Assembly: GCA_003260075.1 (NCBI GenBank)
Contig: QLIY01000787.1
Coordinates: 1-64,000, forward strand
DNA: 64,000 nt
Reading direction: 5' to 3'
Source: Phallusia mammillata
Taxonomy: Eukaryota > Chordata > Ascidiacea > Phlebobranchia > Ascidiidae
Part shown: piece by piece, positions 52,301-63,680 of the stretch
How the letters are laid out: every line of letters starts with the position of its first letter
Numbering within the stretch: position 1 is the stretch's first letter
Made by a program: the position numbers and the translations under genes
Notes under the pieces: model-generated
Seen by the model: only the letters and a program-made list of their open reading frames with translations
Databases searched by the model: none
Told to the model about the DNA's origin: nothing

Positions 52301-53925
52301 ACCAACTAAGCTACAGTGACATGGTAGATGTACGTCTACAATACACACTAACAGTCACAGCAGCTAATTTGTTTGTGCCATAACTAGAGGCGTACACGTA
52401 TCTACTTAGAAAGAAACATATATACGTTATTACACCGAAACTTTTCAAAAAAGGCATTTGCTTTTGTTTTCTTATGTCAGATAGTTTCTGAACTCATAGT
52501 CCCTTAACAATGTAAACTGATATTTTAAATAGCTTAAATTTTCTTACCATATTTAACTGGTAGAGCGCAAACATAATTCCACTAAATTCTCGTACACAAG
52601 TATCTTCTGTTTTCTTCGAGTGTTTGTGATAGATGTGCCCATAATAGCTGAAAAGAAGTCCGCATGGAGTCCAAAACATTCCTCCGGCACAACCAACCAT
52701 CACTGATACGATCATCAAAAGCCATTGTTCTGATGATATGCAGATACAGAGTTGTAAGTCGGGCCGGGACTTTCGGGCCGGGTTCGGGCTTAGGTTTTGT
52801 CAAACAAACGGGCTTGATTCGGACCTGACTTTACACTCTGTGTCAGTATTTTTTTGAATAAATTTAACAAGCTAAGTAACTAGTTGCTGGGCCTCACCGG
52901 ATGTCAAACAGCCTTAAAACGGCCCTTTTCCAGATCAATTGACTTTTATTGTCTTTCCTGTGGCTTCAATGTATAGGCCTGCCAATCAAACTTTCGGGCC
53001 TAAACGGTTTTTTTAAAGTACTTTCGGGTAGATGCCGGGTTTGGGCTCCAATTTCAGGCCCGTTTACAACAATGTGCTGTTTCTATTAGCACGGTGACAA
53101 CATTTTGTGACACGTTAATGTCGCATGAACTGAGTCTAGTAACATTCAAAGAAACGTAAAACATAACCAAAAAAACAAATGCAATGTTTTGTTAAACATA
53201 AACAATCAAATTAAACTGAACTAATCACATGTTTTAGGTGGATTAAGATATATGAGAAAAACCTTTCGTGCAAAGTACTTATCAAACCGTTTACAAAACT
53301 TACTTGGATAAGCATTCGCAAGAACGTAGGCAATATGAACAATTTCACTTGCAATCATTAATTTCTTCGACCCAAAAAGTCGAATAATAATTGGAACGAC
53401 AAAGATACCAAAGAAAATTGAAGTACCGTAGTTAACTGCAGTTGCTTTTGCACCTGTTGAAACAGTAATGATTCTAAACATATGTTTTTTGTCAATTGCA
53501 ATTGTGTCCTACGCCTTTATACGTTGTTTGAAACTGTAGGACGAAAACGTTTTAAGACGAAAACAAAATAACTTGAGTTTTAACACATAGAAGATAAAAA
53601 AATGTCACACTATCTACAGAATTTTTTACACGTCTATTAAAAGTTAATCGAGGGAAGCTACGGCATTGACAGCACAACAAACATTAAAATCTAATTCTGA
53701 ACCAGCTGCAGTCAAATGAATTTGCTTTAGTGTATTAAACTAATTATTACAATTAATCTTACCAAGTCCACCCACGATATTGATGCTTGATTGAAGCAAG
53801 ATCATTGAGCTGTACCCACAGAACAAAAGCACAACGCCAACACATATCAATATGTAAGTTCGTTTAATTTTCCTTTTCGCAATCTGGTCTTCAGTTCGGA
53901 CTTTTACCGTGCCGTTGAGGGGCAT
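49347..53925 (-). CDS. UNC93-like 12-TM membrane protein, 9 exons
   Basis: Exons on the - strand: 53925-53763, 53453-53304, 52729-52548, 52112-51836, 51470-51313, 50880-50716, 50585-50351, 49734-49567, 49387-49347. The sum is 1539 nt (512 aa) and all phases agree. It belongs to the major-facilitator-like UNC93 family. The N-terminus is cytosolic and basic, then TM1 (TYILICVGVVLLFCGYSSM). The second segment holds FLGS-type RLFGSKK and ANAYP. Exon 3 carries the glycine-rich VGCAGGMFWTPCG. A large luminal loop in exon 4 has N-glycosylation sequons (NST, NTT-like NNTES) and a CGANDC pair. Exon 6 carries the family signature GFLYSELTRAFVSC. A short basic tail (RRRMKRTIEI) follows the last TM. Members are linked to K+ channel regulation (worm UNC-93) or receptor trafficking (UNC93B1). 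The function here is unassigned. Confidence 0.9.
49877..50071 (+). repeat. ~91-bp direct duplication around poly-C run 49969-49979
   Basis: GCACACTGTTTTGGCCTATA... occurs at 49877-49967 and 49980-50071 with about three substitutions, around 11 C. It lies in the UNC93-like intron between exons 7 and 8. Confidence 0.88.
52249..52324 (-). repeat. tRNA-like SINE head in an UNC93-like intron
   Basis: On the - strand it reads TGTAGCTTAGTTGGTAAAGC (A box), then CATGGTTCGAATCCCATCG (B box, with a T-arm-like hairpin). The acceptor stem does not pair cleanly. It resembles the element at 40283-40357 and sits in the intron between exons 3 and 4. Confidence 0.6.
52747..53070. repeat. GGGCC-rich dispersed repeat
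   Basis: It starts CAGAGTTGTAAGTCGGGCCG and ends near CAGGCCCGTTTACAAC, giving weak inverted ends around GTTGTAA/TTACAAC. The start is shared with 46464-46490 in an NR5A intron. It is probably an eroded hAT-type MITE; no target duplication was resolved. Confidence 0.45.
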
Positions 53926-54487
53926 TTTGAAAGCTTGCTGTTGACGGAAAGTTGTAATTTCAACTAAAACGGTCTGAAACTTTTAAACACAAATTTTGCT
54001 GAAACTTTTTAAATACCTCTTGCAGTCGAAGAAATGCTGTGTTAGGTGTTTACGCGAGGTGAACATGATTTGTGTGGGTTTGTAACCGGTGTGCAAATAT
54101 TTAAATATGACGTTTGCAACGAATAGGAAATTTAGTCTCCGTCAAACAGACCATGTAGGCATGATTTTTTGCTGATACTTAAACTTGGCGGTTCACTTTT
54201 ATGTGGCAACGAAATTTCGGACGTCATTGGTAACATCATCTTCGCCCAGCACATGAATTTACGCTTTTACTTCACCACCCGTAGACGAACCAATAAAAAG
54301 CTATTTTACCCACAAACGTAATATGATATATTGCGAGACTAAATTTATGCGGTCCGCTTAATTATGTGAGGATTGGTACGCTCCGGGGAAAAAAACCTCT
54401 ATTGTAGTCTTTCTATACTTATTATTTTTTGAACGGTGGCTACTTCACTTTATTTGCTAGTGGCAAAACAGTGGGCATTGGGTTAAA

Positions 54488-55099
54488 CAGGGGCGGGAAA
54501 CCTTTTTGTTCATAAATGCCATTAAACGTTTCATCGACACTCGTGTAGGCCGCACAGACTATTTCCCAGGCCTAGGACAGTGGTGTTCAAACTTTTTGAT
54601 TTACAGTTTGGTCGTTGTGTAATTTTCTCTTGCAGAATCATGGGGCTTTTGGTCCAAGCTGAAAAAAAGGTAAACAAACTTCCCATACACTACATATCCC
54701 CCTTCACTACAACATTCAAGATTTACTTCACTTGTAGATGCACTTGTTTGCGCATATCAATGATCTACTAAGGGCAGCTTCTGAGATCACAGAAGTCTTA
54801 GACATTGGGCAAGCAATTGTTTTTTTTGTGACACAAGTAGGATTGTAGAGCTCTTGGTAGTCCCACAGAAATCGCTTTGTGAACCACTATAGGACCATTG
54901 GCTCTAGTATGAACACCGCTGCCTTAGAACTGATCAAATAGTAATGGGAAATAAAAAAAATTCTCAAAAAATACATTTTTGTTTCTTTCACTGGTGCAGC
55001 GTGCAATTTCAAGATCCTAAAACTAATTCGACATCGAAGGCCGTACTTAGTGCCCTAAAGGTTGCATGTGGCCTTTAGGCCACAGGTTCCCCACCCCTG
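54488..55099. mobile_element. hAT-like MITE with a second MITE nested inside
   Basis: Ends CAGGGGCGGGAAACC ... GGTTCCCCACCCCTG are inverted with mismatches. The flanking 8-mers (GGGTTAAA, GGTTGACA) match at 5 of 8 positions, which is weak. The inner element spans 54578-54921. Confidence 0.55.
54578..54921. mobile_element. Nested hAT-like MITE, 344 bp
   Basis: Ends CAGTGGTGTTCAAAC ... ctAGTATGAACACCGCTG are inverted. The flanks (GCCTAGGA, CCTTAGAA) match at 5 of 8 positions. It splits the older element 54488-55099. It encodes no protein. Confidence 0.6.
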
Positions 55100-56038
55100 G
55101 GTTGACATCCTTAATGACAGTCAAAAATATTGTGTGGTTCCTCGTGCATTACAAAGTTTGATGCATTTTACAGATAAGCTCCTGTCCTTACTTTGTGTAG
55201 CGTCGCACCTTCAGTGCTGAGTCTGGATAAACTGCCAGTGCGAGCAAAATAATTTTATCAGATCAAGGTTGAATGACAAGCGCAATAAACGCGGTTTTCT
55301 GCAAAGAAACGCCACAAGTAAAAATCACAATGAGCAACAGCGACACCATACGTCAGACAATCATATGTACAGTAAGAAGCAATATACTAAACTTTGATCT
55401 GCCTAAGCTTTTCGATTATAATTAACATAATTATGTATTCAATCACAGGTTGACCATAAGCACGGCGTTCAATGCAGCCGAGCCACTTCGTCACACATGT
55501 AAATGGCGTTGAATCTTGCCCTACTGGTTTTGGCATAATTATGCATTCAAGTAAAGCATAAATAACGACGCTATTAGGCACACCACCTTACCGGTAAATA
55601 AACCGGGTTGCAGCTCTATAATGCACAACATAATGTATGCAGGTCAAACTTGAACTCGCTACAATAATATAAGACAACGTGTTGTTAATAACTGGTACAG
55701 TAACAAGTAAATCGTAATAACACAGAATGCACACCAGTAACTGAAGTCTTTACACAGCTCAAATACATTCGTAGACAGTTTTGCATATTATCAGTAAACT
55801 TCCTTATAAAAAACACATATATTAGTTAGTTGTCTATTACATGATCACTTTCATGCGGACAGCACATAGAGCAGACTCTAATAAACGCAAACCATGCAGT
55901 CTCGTACAAGGTAATTGCACCACAATGGATGACCTCACAACGTCATTATTGCGTCAATAGCAATGTCAGGACGATATTCCCGGCAACCATACACAACAGC
56001 TTGGCGCCACTAGGGGCAAGAAATCTTACAGTTTAAAT

Positions 56039-56705
56039 TAGAGATGTACCGAATCGGCTAAATTTAAGTTCGGCCGAAAGTTTTGCCGAATAAATTCGGC
56101 CGAATCACCTGAATCACTCATGACCTCACGCGAAGGCTACGCGTTTGACATAAAACAGGAGTTTTTTGACCGGGCAAACAGTGGTGCTACATCAGTGCTC
56201 TTCAACCGGTGTCCTCTCTATTTAAAAAAAATGTTGATGTCTAACACTTTCAGTGCGGTTGATGTATATATACAGATATATCTACGTTAAAAGACGTTTT
56301 GCGCAGAGTGTGGATTGACGTTAATTTACATCAAAAATGCTGCCCGTTAATGTACGTCGAGACCAAACAGCCCACGCCATTTTGATATCGCTTTTTTTAC
56401 CTCAATTTACCTTTTAAGTAAACAGGGTGCATGAGTTCCTCTCAACACTTTTAAGGGTTCACCAAACCAAAAAGGTTAAAGAGCACTGTGCCACACAACA
56501 AGATAGCTGTGTTTCAGTCCTGTGGTGTTTAAGGTTGCCTCGCAATGGTTGCCAGCCTGCTAATTAATTACATACTTTTATCTGGGGTGGCAAAACTGAG
56601 TATGCTTAAAAAGTCATAGAATTTGACGTTATTTAAGTTATGGCGTAGTTTGATATATGGTGTGGTACCTCATGGAGCAGAAAAGACACGTTTTACGCTT
56701 TAAAT

Positions 56706-56793
<88 letters not shown>

Positions 56794-56855
56794 ACCGAAT
56801 CCTTGCAAAAATGGCCGATTCGGCAGAATAAATTCGAATATTCGGTACATCTCTA
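56039..56855. mobile_element. hAT-type MITE, ~817 bp including a poly-C run
   Basis: Perfect inverted ends TAGAGATGTACCGAAT ... ATTCGGTACATCTCTA. The flanking 8-mers GTTTAAAT (56031-56038) and GTTGAAAT (56856-56863) match at 7 of 8. A poly-C run (56707-56793) interrupts the interior at a point that is plain sequence in the related copy near 43650. It is non-autonomous. Confidence 0.82.
56707..56793 (+). other. 87-nt poly-C run inside a MITE, probable filled gap
   Basis: Pure C following GCTTTAAATT. The related copy reads GCTTTAAATTTGAGTTTGCC at the same place, with no poly-C. Confidence 0.75.
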
Positions 56856-57510
56856 GTTGAAATACCACTCCAAGCTATAGAGTTTTCTTGTTTACGCCGC
56901 ATGCATGTAAAAACGACTTGAATCAAAATAATGTTGGTTACAAAATTACAAAAAATGACTTGACAGGTTCCAAAATTTATTAAACGGCAAGTTGCATGCT
57001 TACACTAGTAACGTCTTTTTGAGAGGAAGAGGGTAGACAACAACAATATTTTTATGTGACCTGAGAAATGCACGTACAAATCCAAGCATGTTTGGAAATG
57101 CAAACGAGAAAGCTAAAGCAATTCATTTCCCGCGAATTTTATAATGGAAACCAAAAATTCAAAAATGAGAGGAAACATTTTACAAAGTTACAAATTAAGC
57201 TGGCTTTCTCGCGCAAACGTTCTTTTTCGTTCTTTATAATACCCAAATCGGAAGGTTTTCTTAAACCAGTGTACGACTGCGCTTTGCGTGGTAGCAAAAG
57301 TCTGTTTAATAGTACTAACTTTGTAGAATTGTGTAATCACACAACAAGTTTTTACCATTTGCGACAAAACAACAACAAGTTTTTATCATTTATTTTATTT
57401 CAGAAGGGACACGTTTTTAGCTACCAATTTCAGCCTAGCATCACTTCCAGTTAAAGTTTATTCCAACATCTTCATAGAATTGTTGATTGAACGTGCGAAA
57501 AAACGCTTAC

Positions 57511-57669
57511 AGTCTTTCCATTGTCCAGAACGTCTTGAAGTTCCTCAATCACTGTTCCAGGATCTTCGATAAACCTATCACCATAAATTATTTTCAAGCC
57601 AAATTCGCTAAACAACGACTGCTTGCCTTCGATATGAACAGAGTAGATTTCGTTGGCGAGAAGAACCAT
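57511..57669 (-). CDS. Candidate 5' exon, unrecognised protein
   Basis: An ATG opens a 53-codon frame (MVLLANEIYSVHIEGKQSLF ... LQDVLDNGKT) that ends at a good donor, ACT|GTAAGC. The composition is protein-like, with acidic and amphipathic segments and balanced codons. No family was recognised. No next exon could be identified to the left, so the gene may be real and incomplete, or chance. Confidence 0.35.
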
Positions 57670-58679
57670 CGCTGTATTAACTCACGCGCGAGTTAACAAA
57701 GTTTTGATAAAGGTCAGAGATGTGGGTTGGAGAGCTCATCCAACTCTTTATATGGTCTTGGAGCCTTGATAGAAACGCATCCACGTTTTGCTCCAAAGTT
57801 CCATGTTGTGCCACCATCCTATTATTGTTTTTTTTTGTACTTCACGCGCTGGAAAATGTAAATTGTATTGAGTTAATACATAAAGTTAGTTAAAATGAAT
57901 TGTTAAACAAGTTTGTTGTAAGCGTTTACACAGGGAGAATGTGGGCAAATAAGTGCAAATATTATTAAACAATTTCATATTCGTTCTGTTGGTTGTAATT
58001 TTAATGGTTAGGTTGATTACTGTTTCAAACTTGCAGTATACCAGTAACCGACTTGTTTGCATTTAGGCATTAATGATTTCCTGGTCCTATAATTTTAAAT
58101 CAACTCAAATGAAGTAAATCAACTCAAATGAAGTTACCTGTTTCCTTTTAGGTTGAAATTTCCGTCCCCCTTGTTTGCTGGATCAAAGTGTGACGTCATC
58201 TGATCGGCTTCAAGAAAAACATTTTCGGGTGCTTATCTTATTACGTGTACAAGGGTCAAAAAACAATTTAGAAAATACGGACATACTTATGCTGGACTTA
58301 TAATGTTTTTCATAATTATCCTCTCTTTATTGCAGGAGTAAAAATGGCAGTATCCTAAATAAACCTGTAGAAGCATGAAACCTAATTTTCTAAAACTGTT
58401 GTAACCTTAAAAAGCTGAAAAACAAAAACAATGTTTGGTAAACCTGCAAAAAGACAATTGGTAACTTATTTAGGTATTTTACGATGCTTAAACATTCATA
58501 TAGGTTACTAGTCAAAAAAAATATTATTAACACATTGAAAATCCCTAAACACCTAAAAACTGGAATCAAAACTGTTTAGTTTAATATTTTTCCCCAACAC
58601 CTACAAGAAGTTTCGTGATCACTTTGAAATGTAAAAAATAATTAATAATGTAGCCCCAAACCTAAAAAAATATGTGTTT

Positions 58680-58880
58680 GGAAAATGCCTAAAACCTGCA
58701 AACAAAAATCCGAAAACCTGAAAAACAAAAATCCGAAAACCTGAAAAACAAAAGAAATTGTTAAGAAATCCTAAAGCAATCTGAAAAACAAAAGAAATTG
58801 TTAAGGAATCCTAAAGCAATGTGAAAAACAAAACTGTTTGTTAATGGGAGTTAATGGGACAAAATCTGAAAAACAAAACA
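58680..58880 (+). repeat. Tandem A-rich repeat (CTGAAAAACAAAA units)
   Basis: Units of ~22 bp (AAAACCTGAAAAACAAAAAT) pass into units of ~42 bp (CTGAAAAACAAAAGAAATTG plus TTAAGAAATCCTAAAGCAAT). Isolated copies of the core occur from 58380 to 58910. Confidence 0.75.
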
Positions 58881-58968
58881 AAATAAGGTTAAACTTGCGA
58901 AAATAAAGTTCTATGATGTAAAATAATAGAAATACTAATTTCAAACCTACCTGAAAATTCATGTATAG

Positions 58969-59781
58969 CAGGGGTTTCCAACCTTTTTGGTCAAAGGGCC
59001 ACATGCGGTTTACGAATCATTGCGCGGGCCACTTAAGTGTTACTGGCTAACTGCTAGTTTGGAATCTTAGAAATAGCTGTCTTATAATTTCTAATTAAAA
59101 TCCTCACACCGAAATTCTAATCTTAGAAATGTGTATTATCCTCGTTTACAGTTATAAGAACAATAAACACACCAAGATATAGTACAGTCAACAAAGTTTT
59201 TCCCACACGTCGACATTTGAAAGTGAAGTTTGGCACTGTTTTTCTCTAACAAGTTTGGCAATATTCGGTGAGATGGACTATGGAGCAGTGCGAAGCGATT
59301 TTTTTCTATATTGCTGTCAGAAATTACTGATCACGCAGGGGATTTGTCAACCTTTCTTGGAAAGTTCTGTTAGCGTTACTTTTTTGTTTCCTGTTTGGCA
59401 TAATCTATATATCACTGCAGAGTGCGGAAGATGTTTAACTGCTAAATGCGTTTCCAGATGCATCTCAATGAACCAAGAAACATTACTGACTGACTCTTGA
59501 AGCACGAGTCAGATTGTGAAGTAACAATATGAAAATTGTGATGCGTAACAATGCGCATTGTGACGCAATAAAAGTAACGTGAACAGTTGTGTATTACTAC
59601 TCTATTAACAAAAAAAAATATAGCAAACAATAAATGCCAATTTTTCAGAATAAACGTTCGCTATAAATTACGTAAGCGATTAAGTTGCCAATAAGAGTTA
59701 TTTCAAAAAATACTACGCGGGCCACTCAGAACCTTCCGGCGGGCCACATGTGGCCTGCGGGCCACGGGTTGGACACCCCTG
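58969..59781. mobile_element. hAT-type MITE, 813 bp, perfect 8-bp target duplication
   Basis: Ends CAGGGGTTTCCAACC ... GGTTGGACACCCCTG are flanked by identical ATGTATAG at 58961-58968 and 59782-59789. Subterminal GGGCCACATG(C/T)GG repeats are typical of this hAT MITE class. No transposase was found. The perfect duplication suggests a fairly recent insertion. Confidence 0.92.
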
Positions 59782-61587
59782 ATGTATAGCAAGGTTTCAA
59801 ATACGTTTTATCATTTTTTGAAGAAATTTGAAAATGTTAAAATCAAAATTATGACTCCAAACCTGAAAAACAGAACAAAGTTAGCATTCAGCAATAAATC
59901 AAACGAAAACAGAAAAAAACTTACATTTTAACATTGATTTGGAGATGGACAACAGCAAAACCTGATTTCTGTCACAACTAAACTTTAAGTTCTAAAACTT
60001 AACGATGGCGGTTCGCATAGTTAGAACGTGCGACGGGCGATGAAAAATGCACCATAAAAACATGAAGAACCTGACGGCTGATGTAAAACCACAACACCCC
60101 CCAAGGAACTGGTCTACTTAAAAAGAAATGAAAGGATAGAAAAAGTGGACTCCACATTTCGGTTTGTTGACGAAAGAGGGAAAACGACAGTGAAATCGAA
60201 CTACCATTTTTGGACATTATAAATTGCGATTAAACTGTGACAATGTCGTTTAATTCCAAGAGAAATCAGTCGGTCATCTACGTTCGATGAGTTTCTGAAA
60301 AAACGTTGGAACCGCCATCGTCCCTGCGCGGCCGACGTGAAAGTGCACAAACTTGTCTGAACTACCTGCCCTGCATACAACCGCCGCAAATTAGCCTAGA
60401 AAAAGTAGAAAGTGAGTCTGTCGTGTTTTCAACCACCCAAAATGACATTGCCCCATGATGACTGGGTGGCCAAGTCAAGCGGAAATACGGAACCGAAGTA
60501 AGTATACATAATATGTAAGCCTAACTCCGCAAAAAAAATAAAGGCTTGACCAGCAAAATGGGGAAATTGAAGGCTTTTTATTCCGCGAAATTTCCATTTA
60601 GCAATAAAATTACATTACGAAAAACAGGAGTTATTGCATCACATGTTTGATATCCAATTCGCGGCATCTTTTTAGTAAAGAAAACCCTGAGCCGGATGTA
60701 CAAGCATGGATAAAACAAGCTGGTCAAAACCCAACAAAATGTCCACAAAATCCCTATATTTACAGTTAGCATAGGCGCAGCAAAATGTTTTAAAAGGAAC
60801 AGTGACGTTTTAAGGCGTATAACTCAACAACATCACGTCACTGCCCTTGCCCTCCGAGTCCCCCCAGGACCCATTTTTTATGCAAACGCAGGGCTGGGCA
60901 AAAAATGTAACAACAGTTTGCGCCCTACCAGGATGGTTCACGGGAGTTTTCGGGCTAAATGCAAAGCCGGTCTCCTCTAGCCCACGAGCCTGGGCTTTCA
61001 TTGGAAATAGCGGTGTCCGTTACTAGGTCCCGCCTGTATCGCGGCCAATGCAATGCGGTGGAGACCATGCCAAGGCCGTGCTTCTAAGCGCACCTTATGT
61101 TAGCTAAAGCCATTTATCAACGCGCCACGCCTAGCTAAAAATCGATGTAAGGTAAAGTCCCTACGTGGCGCGCGAATCCCAAGCGTTCCCCACCTATGTT
61201 GCCTAACCTAAACCTATTTAAAAAGTGCCACTCTAGTTCTAGCCCTATAGCGCCAACTGGCTGACAATAATAGCACTCCTATAGACTTGGGCCTTTCTTT
61301 TGCCGTGGAGGACTTCCTTTACGGGCCCTTCTCGGAAAAAGAATAGGATACTCAACCCTAGCGCCAGTTAACCTAAGTTAGACCTAACAGTTTCGTAATC
61401 CCGGTTGACCCACGACATAATCCTATGCTGACATACAAGTAAAATATTTGAAGTTGTTTGCTGACGATGAATGGAAGTTGAAGAGATCGTATGTGCAGAA
61501 GAACTTCGGGTTCTGCAAAAAAATATTTCATTAGTTAATGCGTACAGGTTGTGCAAACTCTTGCAAATAATTTAGAATGCTAGTGAC

Positions 61588-62013
61588 TAGTGATGCACCG
61601 AACCCGACTAAAAAGGTTCGGGCCGAAACCGACTATTCGGCCATGAGGCCGAATAATTTCGGCCGAATCAGGCCGAACCTAAAATCCCCTTTCTTATCGA
61701 TGTTTTCAACTAAACCTTCCGTTGTTGATGCGAGTAAACTCAATTTTGACAAACTAAAATCACTTTCACAATGTATAAGCTTTAGTAAACATATAATATT
61801 TTGCAGACAACGTTGCTCGTATTTTATGGATACAACAAATAGTTAGTTCCTGATGTTCCGTATGGGCGAAAAAGAAATTTAAGGCCTAAATTCAATGCAA
61901 TAAAAAAGTTCGGTTTCGGCCGAATTTCAAAAAAAAGTTCGGGCCGAAACCGAAACATTGGAAAACAGCGGATTCGGCCGAAATGTTTCGGCCAACCGAA
62001 ACTTGCATCACTA
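61588..62013. mobile_element. hAT-type MITE, 426 bp
   Basis: Inverted ends TAGTGATGCACCGAA ... TTGCATCACTA. The flanking 8-mers CTAGTGAC (61580-61587) and GTAGTGAC (62014-62021) match at 7 of 8. Inner TTCGGGCCGAAACCGA repeats occur at both sides. It is distinct from the 56039 family but built alike. Confidence 0.82.
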
Positions 62014-62546
62014 GTAGTGACCCTAAAGGCCGAATCTCTAGAACGCGCGTCAGATTTCACGTGCGGCCTCTATTTAAAAAAAGCGCCGGCGTGTGCGTGT
62101 ATGACATCACAATGCCTAAAGCACGTTCTGTTGCAATGGTCTTGTGAAGTGAATTGTTCTCGCAGGCATAAACAGTTGCTGGTTAAGTTCGTTTTTTAAT
62201 ACCAGCACAACAATAGAAAGCTAGTTATTTTAGATGTTATATGGTACTGTTTCAATGTGCAATTATTTGTGTTTGTAAAAACGTAATTTATTGGCAAAAC
62301 GTTTTCATATTGCATTTGAGACTAATAAAACATTACGATATCAGTAACATTCTTTTGGTGCTTTATTTAAGTGTATGAACATGTATATGTTAAAATGTAC
62401 ATCGTAACTAATATGCAATTCATAACAAATTAATATGCAATGCAGGTACCACCTTTCCACCTTGAATAAAATACCAACATAAGCTACAATACTATCATGT
62501 TATTTCCTATTGTGTAGCATACATGAAACACAGAATTCTGATTTAC

Positions 62547-62713
62547 CTTGTAGCTTCTGGATGATTCCACTTCCCCACGCCGCAAATATCACGAGAAAAT
62601 TGACTTTGACTGGAATGGCTTTGGCACGCCAAATACCTCCTTAAGTGCCGATTGGCTGCATCTACGTGTCGATTTACGATGATGTGGCTCGCGAAAAAAG
62701 TTTGGGGAGTCAT
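62547..62713 (-). CDS. Candidate 5' exon, unrecognised protein
   Basis: An ATG opens a 55-codon frame (MTPQTFFASHIIVNRHVDAA ... GVGKWNHPEATR) ending at a consensus donor, ACAAG|GTAAAT. The codon composition is less AT-rich than the surroundings. An in-frame extension upstream is possible. No family and no following exon were recognised. It does not join in phase to the candidate at 57669. Confidence 0.35.
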
Positions 62714-62852
62714 TTTTATGTGATTTATTGCAAATAAGAAAGAAACAGTATAGGTGCCATACGTGGAGTTTTTAGCTGATTTTGAAATCAAATTTGTGAC
62801 CTACACCATTAGTAGGGATATATTTCAAATTTATGTAAACCAAACCCCGAAA

Positions 62853-63431
62853 CAGGGCTGTCAAACTCGCGACCCGCGGGCCGCATGCGGCCACAAAGCC
62901 CTCCACTGCGGCCCACGAACACTCAACAACAATTGTATTATTTTGTCAGATATTTGGGCGGACGCGAACATGTTCATTAAAATGTATGTATTGGCGGCAG
63001 TGACGCAATTAAAACTCTTTTGCCAAAAATTTTGATTTTCAAAACTCCTCTCAGCAGATTTTGCAGTACTGAAAAAAAAAAAAAACGGGAACCACAAGCG
63101 TCACAATAATGATTAAGACGTAATAAACAATTAAAACTGATCTTCAGACTGAGTAGCTCACTCTGTGCATCAAGTTGGAAATTAATCTGGGATTTTAGGG
63201 CGTCACTAGTTGGTATATATGTGATATAAACCTAATTCCTTTACATCTGCAATTTTTAAATAACAACTAGCAGGTAATCGGCGGCTGTGGGTTAAATAAG
63301 GATCTGCGATGCGGCAGTAGTAGCGAAAAGGTTGTTTAGGTGTATAAAACTAGTTTAAAAATCACATGCGGCCCTCGGCATAATTTCCAAACTGCAATGT
63401 GGCCCCGAATCCCACGAGTTTGACACCCCTG
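62853..63431. mobile_element. hAT-type MITE, ~579 bp, same family as 4962-5427
   Basis: Ends CAGGGCTGTCAAACTCG ... CGAGTTTGACACCCCTG are inverted. The interior block AATTAAAACTCTTTTGCCAA and its surroundings match 4962-5427. The flanking 8-mers (CCCCGAAA, CCCTAAAC) do not match well, so the target duplication is unclear. Confidence 0.78.
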
Positions 63432-63459
63432 CCCTAAACGACCCTAATTGTCATATGTC

Positions 63460-63680
63460 ATATCAATTTTGTAAACAAATTTTGTTGTAAATTCAAATTT
63501 GCAAATGAAATTAACTTGAAATCAAATTTGTAAACGAAATTTGCTTGAAATAGAATTTGTAACAAACTTTGTTTTGAAATCAAATTTGTAAACGAAATTT
63601 GTTTCAAAATCAAATTTATCCAAGCCGTTCTGATTACACAAATAATGCCATTCTCATTACACAAATAATGTCAAAATTAA
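63460..63680 (+). repeat. AT-rich tandem repeat
   Basis: Four to five diverged units of about 30-40 bp around TCAAATTTGTAAACGAAATT, followed by two copies of ATTACACAAATAATG. The - strand frame here is a repeat artefact. Confidence 0.8.

Larger units (their letters stand above)
53926..57510. other. Spacer upstream of UNC93-like, repeat-rich
   Basis: It contains nested MITE-like elements (54488-55099, 54578-54921), a MITE with a poly-C gap (56039-56855) and AT-rich sequence. Short frames at 55387-55581 and 57068-57454 have no splice context or family features. Confidence 0.5.
57670..62546. other. Repeat-rich spacer
   Basis: AT-rich DNA with a tandem A-rich repeat (58680-58880), a MITE (58969-59781), a GC-richer stretch around 60830-61340 of unknown nature, and a second MITE (61588-62013). 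No gene was recognised. The frame at 59255-59500 lies inside the MITE. Confidence 0.5.

Noticed and set aside
59255..59500. 81-codon + strand frame
   Set aside because: It lies wholly inside the hAT MITE 58969-59781 and shows no transposase features.
63458..63664. 68-codon - strand frame
   Set aside because: It is a translation of an AT-rich tandem repeat (recurrent ILKQISF-type units).
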